Assembly (NCBI GenBank): GCA_037178625.1
Contig: CM074130.1
Span: forward strand, 3,782,001 to 3,846,000
Source of the DNA: Skeletonema tropicum
Lineage: Eukaryota; Bacillariophyta; Thalassiosirophyceae; Thalassiosirales; Thalassiosiraceae
Length of the DNA stretch: 64,000 bases
Reading direction: 5' to 3'
This document shows, in pieces, positions 57,115 to 64,000 of the stretch; the stretch's first letter is position 1, and each line of letters begins with the position of its first letter. A program made the translations under genes and the position numbers. The notes below the pieces were generated by a model. It was not told where the DNA came from and did no database searches. It saw only the letters and a program-made list of their open reading frames with translations.

Positions 57115-57865
57115 ATGTTGTTTTTGACGTTGATGTGGCTACAGCTTTTATTACTCGCGTATCATGTCTCGGCCTTTTCACCTCCAGGACACATCAGCTA
57201 TCAACTCAATTCACACACACTAGAAATATCGAGACAACAAATACATCGTGTTCAACTGAAACGACGTTCAAATGGGCTTGTGATACTTGATGAGTCACCA
57301 GGCTCACATTCTATGGATGGTAGTTCATCACAAGAGAGCAATGATAATCTATCTTTACTCATCGAGCTCATGTCTCCGGTATCATCAGCACAACCGGATC
57401 AAATGAGTGCATCGTCGCTCGCGTATTTAGGCGATGTTGTATTTGAGCTATTCATAAGGTCACGTTATGTATGGCCGCAAAGAAGAATGCCAGTGCTACA
57501 GAATACAGTGGTGGGATTAGTTAACGGTGAGTAGGTAATTCACCATACACTTGAATGTGAAGAGAAAGTTTGTCCTTTGGTTTGATTCTAACAAAACAAT
57601 CGTCAATGCAGCTGAAGCACAGTCGAAAATGCTGCAAAAGTTTGTCGATGAATTCTCATTGACATCGGCAGAGCAAGCGGTGCTAGGCCGTGGTCGCAAT
57701 GCCAGTTTGACAGCAAGAAAGAAGGGAAAGGGGGGAGAGTCCATGTATCAAGATTCGACTGCATTTGAAGCACTTCTTGGATACACGTATATAAGCGACA
57801 AAGTCCGTTTTACTGAAATGATTAGTTGGATGAAGCTTGAATTAGATAAGATGGAAGGTATGTGA
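57115..57865 (+). CDS. Plastid-targeted Mini-ribonuclease III, two exons
   Basis: Mini-III is an RNase III catalytic domain without a dsRNA-binding domain; in bacteria and plant chloroplasts it matures 23S rRNA and processes introns. Exons are 57115-57526 and 57612-57865 (666 nt, 221 aa; phase-1 junction restores NAEAQSK). A signal peptide (LMWLQLLLLAYHVSAFSPP) carries the SAF plastid motif. The catalytic domain shows SSLAYLGDVVFELFIRSRYVWP, with the metal-binding Asp in YLGD, then LTSAEQAVLGRGRNA and DSTAFEALLGYTYIS with the second catalytic Glu. The length and order match MrnC/RNC3-4. It ends 46 bp from the convergent F-box gene. Confidence 0.92.
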
Positions 57866-57911
57866 ATGGTGTCAAAAGTATCAGTTGAACCTACCTTAAA
57901 CTGTAACAATA

Positions 57912-59108
57912 CTATGTATTTGATCTTGAGAATGCTACCCGTACTCCATTTTGCTGCAACTTTCGAAGCGAAATCTTGAATTGCGACAGGTCAGTGTTGA
58001 CGATATCCTGATAATGACGAAGATCCAATCTTCTCAAATGCGGAGCACACACTGTCATGACATCCAATAACTTAGAATCAAGTTCCTTCATGTATTGCGC
58101 AGATACTGAAATCAATTGACTGACATTGCCTCTTCTCCGTAGAAACTCAATCTCATCTAGTTCGTCACCACTATCGGGTACATCCTTTCCATCGCACTCG
58201 ATTATACCGGTAACCAATGCTCGAATAGCATGCTTATTCAATTCTGGGCATGCACTTACATTAACTGCTCGAAGTGATTGTGCACGAAATAAACTGCGGC
58301 AACCCTTTGCTGAAATCGGGCACATTGATACATCCAATACTTCTAATTTGGTCAAACGTGTTGGTATGTATTCCAAGAAGGCATCAGTTATGCCTTTGCA
58401 GATGGATAACTTGAGACTTTTGAGATGAGGACAGCAGGTAGCAATCGTCACAGCTGATTTTTGTGTTATCATTGTATGGCTCAAATCAAGAATCTCAAGA
58501 CGGATGCTCCTCTGGCGATTGGTTAAGTCAAAGAATGACCCAATTGACCGGTCCGTAATCTTGGTACCTCTTAATTTGAGGCTTTGAAGCTTCTCTCTTA
58601 CTGGCAATAAGAGTTGCATATGCGTGTCGTCGAATTCTCGTGTATCTGAAAAGTCTAAATGACATAAATTTGGGTATCGACTGATGATCTTATTGAGCAG
58701 TGGCAATTTGACTTTGCGCAAATCCAATGAGATCAAAGATGTCTCAGCCACCAACTTGAATCGTTTGCAAACACATGATATGTTTGCCAATTGTGATTGA
58801 TCGATAAATCCACCAAACAAAATTCTTGCAAGAGTGTCATTGGAGAGCATGTCCATTGGTCTACAATCATTGGTTGCTTTTCTCACTTTTGCAGCCATTT
58901 TGGCCTTCAAACGTTTCGACGTACGAGTAGAAGCTTCATCAGTTTCGTTACGAGGTGAGTGTTCATGAAACGATGCAGATGCACCGTTTGAAGGTGTATG
59001 TAAATTCCTCCGTGATTTTCTCTTTCGCTGTGGGTTTTTGTTTGCCTCCTCTATTTTACTTGGTCGAGGTGCCACCCCTGTCAATATCTGATATCTGTTA
59101 CTACTCAT
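57912..59108 (-). CDS. F-box/leucine-rich repeat protein
   Basis: The protein has 398 residues in a single exon. A basic N-terminus (~1-80, KNPQRKRKSRR and KRLKAKMAAKVRK, likely nuclear localisation) precedes an F-box-like segment (MDMLSNDTLARILFGGFIDQSQLANISCVCKRFKLVAE, ~85-122). About eight LRRs of the cysteine-containing type follow, such as LCHLDFSDTREFDD, LQSLKLRGTKITDRS, LEILDLSHTMITQKS, LKSLKLSICKGITDA and LEVLDVSMCPISAKG. Such proteins act as substrate receptors of SCF ubiquitin ligases. The target is unknown. The C-terminus has an acidic insert (DVPDSGDELDEIE). No frameshift is present. Confidence 0.88.
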   Translation of the reverse strand: MSSNRYQILTGVAPRPSKIEEANKNPQRKRKSRRNLHTPSNGASASFHEHSPRNETDEASTRTSKRLKAKMAAKVRKATNDCRPMDMLSNDTLARILFGGFIDQSQLANISCVCKRFKLVAETSLISLDLRKVKLPLLNKIISRYPNLCHLDFSDTREFDDTHMQLLLPVREKLQSLKLRGTKITDRSIGSFFDLTNRQRSIRLEILDLSHTMITQKSAVTIATCCPHLKSLKLSICKGITDAFLEYIPTRLTKLEVLDVSMCPISAKGCRSLFRAQSLRAVNVSACPELNKHAIRALVTGIIECDGKDVPDSGDELDEIEFLRRRGNVSQLISVSAQYMKELDSKLLDVMTVCAPHLRRLDLRHYQDIVNTDLSQFKISLRKLQQNGVRVAFSRSNT

Positions 59109-59585
59109 CAGTACTTTGTCTCAAACTGGACTTGGCCGCAACGTTGGCATTGTTTTCTATCTATTATCATCTTGATGTTGATGCATGCATCAAGATTTTG
59201 AATTTGGGCGCAGCATCGATCGAGGCCAACGGCCGGCCAACCCGTCCGCTTTGTGTGACCATCAAGATAGGGCTAATTAGGGATAGCCCAAGCAAGACTT
59301 TTAAAACGTGTTCACAACTCCGGATGACTTTTCCTAAACATGAGAAAGAGCACACGCCTCGACACGCTCCCTCTTCATCCTTCTCTTCAGCCTTCTCATC
59401 ACTGCAACTGCATGCAAGCACGCTTTTGTCGCATGCTCCTTCATGACAACATCTTGAACCTCACAGAATTTTTTGGTGACGGAGGCGAACATTCACGCAT
59501 TCCCATTTTAAGAGTGGAACAATCAAAGCATTGCAATCATTGCATCGCTGTTCTTGACGCTGGGAGTCATAGAGCTAAAAGTTAA
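59109..59585. promoter_or_regulatory. Divergent upstream region of F-box and cytochrome b5 genes
   Basis: A 477-bp gap lies between divergent starts. An open frame crosses it (58955-59446, plus) but overlaps the F-box coding region and matches no family. Confidence 0.4.
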
Positions 59586-60122
59586 ATGTGTACATGTAAA
59601 ATGGCTATCGCCGCTTCTATGCCACCGTCAAGGCGGGTTGAATGCTGCTATTCAACAGGCCCGTGCCATGAACACAACTTTACTCAGCATGCTCAATGCG
59701 ACGCTTGTCCATGCTGTCGAGACACATGTGACAATGTAAGCTCGTGCATATCATGTCAAAAGAAACAGAATGCAATAACGATGCCAAGGTTGGTATCATC
59801 TTCCAATTTACTGTCACTCATATCGAGCATTTGTAGTGGAGAATCGCCAGAGAACAATAGCACACAGAATACCTACACAATGTGCCAATTGAAACGGCAC
59901 AATCATGCCGAATCTGCTTGGATTCTTGTCGGTGATACTATCTACGACGCTACGCCATATATACGTTCTCATCCAGGCGGGACGGCAACAATATTACGTA
60001 AATCTGGAGGAGCTGCGGATTGTACAGAGGATATGCGGTTTCATTCCGGTCGTGCTCAGAAAGAGTGGAGAAGGTTCAAGGTTGGGACTTTGGTTCCATG
60101 TTCAAGGCAATCTTCGTCATGA
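59586..60122 (+). CDS. Cytochrome b5-domain protein with Cys-rich N-terminus
   Basis: The protein has 178 residues. The C-terminal half is a cytochrome b5 heme domain: [20 protein letters not shown], the first heme ligand in HPGGTATI, and the second His in [18 protein letters not shown], near the C-terminus. It ends shortly after, so there is no membrane anchor. The N-terminal ~65 residues hold many Cys and His in close spacing ([18 protein letters not shown] then CRDTC and CISC), suggesting a metal- or disulfide-rich segment. I do not know this combination. Soluble b5 domains pass electrons to desaturases, reductases or P450-like partners. Translation could instead start at the ATG near 59780 (MPRLVSSSN), which would drop the Cys-rich part. 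It converges on NUP155. Confidence 0.75.
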   Translation: MCTCKMAIAASMPPSRRVECCYSTGPCHEHNFTQHAQCDACPCCRDTCDNVSSCISCQKKQNAITMPRLVSSSNLLSLISSICSGESPENNSTQNTYTMCQLKRHNHAESAWILVGDTIYDATPYIRSHPGGTATILRKSGGAADCTEDMRFHSGRAQKEWRRFKVGTLVPCSRQSSS

Positions 60123-60399
60123 ATTGAGGTGGATATGTACAGTTAGAGCTCCACATACCTCACAGTCTGTGTTCTTAGACTTTATGTGCAAGACTTGTAC
60201 TAGATGTTCTTGTGTTGTAGATCAGAATATAGTATGAAATTTGTGATTTTAACATTACTACCCAGAAGATTCCTTCGCTTCTATTCTTGAATTATGATGA
60301 AATATAGAAGCGAGCAGCGATATGTATCAAAAGACGGAGGAGCAAACATTGTATTCAGTTCATGAATGCCATCTACTAAAAGTTACGACGGCGAACCTA

Positions 60400-63300
60400 T
60401 TAAAAATCATTCCTGATAGCCTCTTCTAATTCGGTGAAGCCAGTTTTCACCTCGTCAACATCAGCACTGCTTCCATCATCCATTGATTCAAGGGTAGCTT
60501 TATAAGCCTTGATACGTTCAAGGAGACCGCCATTCTTGACTGCTTGAGCAAGCTGACTAGATGCATTGCTTCCCTGGTTGCTCGCAGAGCTGTCATAGTT
60601 TGAAAATACTGCATTGCACCACATCTTGAGCAATTCTTGAATACCTGTCAGCCAATGGAGACGGAGTGAAGCATCAGAACTCTTATCTGCCTCTGCATAA
60701 AGGAAATCATACGATTGATACAAAGCATCAAATGGAACGCCCACGTTCACCATCGTTTCAATCGGCCAAGATTGAGACAGCTTGTTCTCTTTGTGAATTT
60801 CGCTGTATGCCTGACGAAGCCCTTCCAACGCCTGAACAAGCAAGTCTAGCGGAACGGTGTAGTCGGCTCCTTTGCCGTAGAGTTCTTTCCCCAGAGCCTC
60901 CACACGACTACGCAAGCGTGGAATCCATTCTCCGTCGTCAAAGTTCTGAAGATTGTTTCCATAATCACCCGACTGCATAATAGTTTCTTCTTCGAGTGCA
61001 CTCCCTTGCTTGAGTTCCGTCAAGAAAGATATCGCAACCGCCGATGTTGTTTGACACGGTAGAATCTCCTCGCAAATAACACTCTTCCAAAGAGTTTCGA
61101 TGGTGTCACTATTATTGTGGTGACAGGTATTCAGAATGAGAAGACATACGTCGAACAGATTCAAAGGACAAGAGTATTCATTGTAGAGATCAGAGACAGA
61201 GACAAGCTGGAACCTCAACGCATCAACTTTGTCTGACCCAAGTTCAACATTCTGTGACTGATCAACAGTGGTAAGCACCCGCTGTTGAATCTTGGCAATG
61301 TCAAGTTTCTCTCCGATCCCTTTGATATTCGCTTTCAAAGTTTCGACGGACACCTGCTGTTCTTGCAGACGGTCGTTTCTTTGATTGGACCCACCAATCA
61401 AGCGCATCATATTTGAGCTATGGCGGTTACTCTTTATTGCTGATTGATATGAGTTCGAGGCGCGTGTTAGGCAATCTATACGTTGTGCCAATGGGACTTT
61501 TTCATTGGGATCCACCGCCTTCTTCAGCATTATCTCTCCTGCACTGAAATGCCAGCCATGGAAGGAATAATATCTCCAGAGCAAAGTACTGTCTTTCTTT
61601 TCTTTGATCAGCCACGTCTCGAGCGATGTACTATTTATCCTCAATGCAGTTTCGACTTGGTTGGTGGACAACAAATGTTCGTACATTGAGTGTAGGAATT
61701 TTGTGTCCGAAGATGACGCGCATGCAGCTACCAAGTTTTCTGCTAGGGGTTGGTTGACCGGGCCACCTTCATTGAGAAGCTTTGACATGAAGTAAAATAG
61801 GATGCCATGGCATGTCTTCAATGCATCAACTGGAGTAACGTCCATTCCAGATACAATTGATTGGGTTCCCGAAGACCTTGAATCGACGCCATCTCCGGTA
61901 GAGCCACTTGCAGGGCGGTGGTACAATCCCTTCTCCCAATCCATGACGGCGTTGACGGTCTCTCCCTCGAGCTCTTTCGTGTTATCGCGGGGAACGTTGA
62001 CACCGCCGAAATTTGCAGCGCATATCAAACACACATCAACAAGTCCTTCTACTTGTCCCAATTCCATTAGCACATCAGCAGCGCGAGCAAGTGGACCATC
62101 AGCATCAAATGCAATCTTTGCAAGATCCACCCATGTTTCAGAGCCATCCGTTCGGCCAGCGACCAGAGTAGGGTCATACCAGTGCCTAGAAGCAGCACGC
62201 AAATATTTTGCTGCCTTTTTCGCAAGCGAACCTCGTTGTTGAGACGATGTTGGTCTTGAGAGAGCATCGTTAGCAGCTTTGAAACCCAGATATGTAAGTC
62301 TTGAAGCGGACGAGAAGAACAGATAGCACTGCTTTGACAGTAATTGAGCCAACCGATCGCCATCTTGTGAAATACGATTCAAAAGGGTTTTGTCTCCTTG
62401 ACTGACGAGTGCGTTGAGAAGTGTTTCAATGCGCTGTTGGCCCTCTTGACTTGTGACAAGTTGATAGAATGTAAGGCCGTGAATAAGACCCCATTGAACC
62501 TCTGGGAGTGCCGACATCGAATGTGCTTTCTTGAGACAGGACAGCAAGTTCAGTACTTGAACTGTTCTACTCAATAACCGGTAGGTTGAATGCATGTTGC
62601 GGTTCTCAGTCTTTTTTGCCGTTTGTTCCCGCTCTTTGTCTGATGTATATTGAGTCTGAAATGCATTGTTCACAAGTTGTGAAGCACGACTTTGATTCTG
62701 CATACTACGAGTGATTAGACCAGCAGATCCGTCATCAACATCAATTTGATCGGATGCATCCGTTTGCGAGACACCAGGAATTGACCTCACTACTCCACCA
62801 AATTTGGACTTCATTAAGTCCTGCAACATTGCCAGCGGGTGTCGGATTTGATCAAGTGTAACGTCGTCTAATAAAAGCTCTACTTTTGCAGGAAGACGCG
62901 AATAGTAGTTCGCATATGCTGACTTGCTTTGTATGGGTCGCCCTTCAGTCACAACAACTGCAGGCTTATACCAAAAGGGTCGCATGAGGCGCGACATAAA
63001 TTTGACAAGACCTTCGTAGAGTGACGATGGATGGAACGTAAACGAGCTCATGGGATCCATGCCGTCACCATTCGAAGGTCCCGTAAGCTTCATTTCAGGT
63101 GAACGACCGTAACAGATAAGAGCGCTAACCGCTTTGCTCCGTAGAGATTCGCTACTTGAGTATGACGAGGCAAGAGCGAAACACATGGCACACCCTTCTG
63201 CATAGCCGTAACTCAGAAAAAAATTACGAACCGTGCCATCTTCAGCAATTTTTGTGGCACGCAAAAGAGCAGATGCAAAGTTGCTCAGAAGTGAACAATT

Positions 63301-64000
63301 GTTGAACACATGCAAGCCTCCAGCGTTGAGGACTAATGTCGTGTCAGTGCCCGATGGGTTGAGATGTTGTGCTGCTTGACAATTTAGTGGTGCGGCTGAT
63401 GGTCTCAACATCCACGATGGAAGTCTTTCAGATTTATTTGCGGACCGAGTAGTACTTTTCCCTCTGATCCCATTCCTTGAAGATGTTCTAACTTCCTCAG
63501 ATGACCTACTGAATCCAATCGAATCACACCCATGTCGGAGTGATACTCTGTATGACATGAAAGGACTTAGGCCATTCGGATCGGACGCGACTGTGCCAAC
63601 TTCGAAGCCATACCCCTGCCCACTGCGAATATAATTTGATAGCGCCGATATCGCGGACGATAATACTCCACTCCCTTTATCATACGAAACAACTAGTGAT
63701 GATGACGATCCATTACTTTGGTTGCTCCTTCGCTGGTAAATCCTTTGAGGAACAAAGGAAGGTGTTAAACCTATCTGCAATTCACCATCGGTAGGTGTCT
63801 CGGAGTTCACAAACAACTCCATTAGGGAGGACTTCACGTTGGAATTTGTTGAAATGTCGAATGTTCTGCCTCCCGGGAGTACTGGAGATCGAGTGCCTTC
63901 ATATCCAGTCATCGGAAGCGAAATAGATTCACTGATTCCACCTGCAGCGATCAATGGCGGATTTTTCGAAGAATTGGTAGCAGTCGATGGGTCTCTTACC
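60400..64000 (-). CDS. NUP155: Nucleoporin NUP155/Nup170, 5' part outside the window
   Basis: An uninterrupted frame of 1200 codons runs from the window edge to the stop at 60400, so the start is missing; the family has about 1390 residues. Family features include PSSLYEGLVKFMSRLMRPFWYKPAVVV, FALASSYSSSESLRSKAVSA, KVELLLDDVTLDQIRHPLAML, the QWGLIHGLTFYQLVTSQEGQ-like region, LVDVCLICAANFGGV, and the alpha-solenoid with HSMYEHLLSTNQVETALRIN and EKVPLAQRIDCLTRASNSYQSAI. The N-terminal beta-propeller should lie mostly beyond position 64000. NUP155 belongs to the inner ring of the nuclear pore and binds the Nup93 complex and membrane nucleoporins. No frameshift occurs in 3.6 kb. Confidence 0.88.
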   Translation of the reverse strand, partial: VRDPSTATNSSKNPPLIAAGGISESISLPMTGYEGTRSPVLPGGRTFDISTNSNVKSSLMELFVNSETPTDGELQIGLTPSFVPQRIYQRRSNQSNGSSSSLVVSYDKGSGVLSSAISALSNYIRSGQGYGFEVGTVASDPNGLSPFMSYRVSLRHGCDSIGFSRSSEEVRTSSRNGIRGKSTTRSANKSERLPSWMLRPSAAPLNCQAAQHLNPSGTDTTLVLNAGGLHVFNNCSLLSNFASALLRATKIAEDGTVRNFFLSYGYAEGCAMCFALASSYSSSESLRSKAVSALICYGRSPEMKLTGPSNGDGMDPMSSFTFHPSSLYEGLVKFMSRLMRPFWYKPAVVVTEGRPIQSKSAYANYYSRLPAKVELLLDDVTLDQIRHPLAMLQDLMKSKFGGVVRSIPGVSQTDASDQIDVDDGSAGLITRSMQNQSRASQLVNNAFQTQYTSDKEREQTAKKTENRNMHSTYRLLSRTVQVLNLLSCLKKAHSMSALPEVQWGLIHGLTFYQLVTSQEGQQRIETLLNALVSQGDKTLLNRISQDGDRLAQLLSKQCYLFFSSASRLTYLGFKAANDALSRPTSSQQRGSLAKKAAKYLRAASRHWYDPTLVAGRTDGSETWVDLAKIAFDADGPLARAADVLMELGQVEGLVDVCLICAANFGGVNVPRDNTKELEGETVNAVMDWEKGLYHRPASGSTGDGVDSRSSGTQSIVSGMDVTPVDALKTCHGILFYFMSKLLNEGGPVNQPLAENLVAACASSSDTKFLHSMYEHLLSTNQVETALRINSTSLETWLIKEKKDSTLLWRYYSFHGWHFSAGEIMLKKAVDPNEKVPLAQRIDCLTRASNSYQSAIKSNRHSSNMMRLIGGSNQRNDRLQEQQVSVETLKANIKGIGEKLDIAKIQQRVLTTVDQSQNVELGSDKVDALRFQLVSVSDLYNEYSCPLNLFDVCLLILNTCHHNNSDTIETLWKSVICEEILPCQTTSAVAISFLTELKQGSALEEETIMQSGDYGNNLQNFDDGEWIPRLRSRVEALGKELYGKGADYTVPLDLLVQALEGLRQAYSEIHKENKLSQSWPIETMVNVGVPFDALYQSYDFLYAEADKSSDASLRLHWLTGIQELLKMWCNAVFSNYDSSASNQGSNASSQLAQAVKNGGLLERIKAYKATLESMDDGSSADVDEVKTGFTELEEAIRNDF

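Overview
The window looks like nuclear DNA of a diatom, most likely a centric, Thalassiosira-like species. This is inferred from spliceosomal genes with few short introns (about 70-320 bp), hydrophobic N-termini ending in diatom ASAFAP-type plastid cleavage motifs (AAFTQ, SAFSP, QSFSF, CAGFST), a plastid fibrillin, a plastid-type Mini-III RNase, and a mix of plant-like and animal-like genes. There is no operon structure, and genes sit head-to-head or tail-to-tail with short spacers.

Layout. 1-8.6 kb is gene-poor and eroded. It holds a 3' fragment of ribonucleotide reductase R2, a small MORN gene with a duplicated 3' end, an intact spliced dUTPase, a broken Ulp1-type protease, and a 3.6-kb spacer with two Stowaway-like MITEs. 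8.6-18 kb carries trpD, CCT3 and EIF2B4 (divergent), the PP2A catalytic subunit, and a urease accessory gene in which UreD and UreF appear to be one continuous polypeptide. 18-22.7 kb is a six-exon CAF-1 large-subunit gene with an HMG box at each end. 23.5-29.1 kb is a satellite array of about 184-bp units. 29.9-39.3 kb holds a PF09818-type ABC-class ATPase with an RGG tail, an acidic MORN protein, a small plastid protein, a small basic protein, a DHHC palmitoyltransferase and phosphoacetylglucosamine mutase. 39.7-64 kb is dense and clean: DDX27/Drs1, lipase maturation factor, UPF1, SNF1/AMPK kinase, two divergent plastid-protein genes, a B3GNTL1-like glycosyltransferase, Mini-III, an F-box/LRR protein, a cytochrome b5-domain protein and the 3' part of NUP155.

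The genes do not form one pathway. Themes are S-phase and chromatin (dUTPase, CAF-1, an R2 remnant, E2F-like sites), protein synthesis and folding (CCT3, eIF2B delta, DDX27, UPF1), urea use (UreD-UreF) and plastid functions.

The strongest oddity is that conserved genes between about 4 and 39 kb are interrupted by about 20 single-base +1 frameshifts and only one -1. They concentrate in certain genes (EIF2B4 five, UreD-UreF six, PAGM three), while long neighbours (CAF-1 4.2 kb, DDX27 2.8 kb, UPF1 3.2 kb, NUP155 3.6 kb) have none. Conserved residues are kept on both sides of every break, and nearly all breaks can be explained by one extra base in a short homopolymer. Consensus error is therefore the default reading, but the gene-wise clustering deserves a check. 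Other highlights are the UreD-UreF fusion, the CAF-1 protein with two HMG boxes, and the plant-type Stowaway ends.
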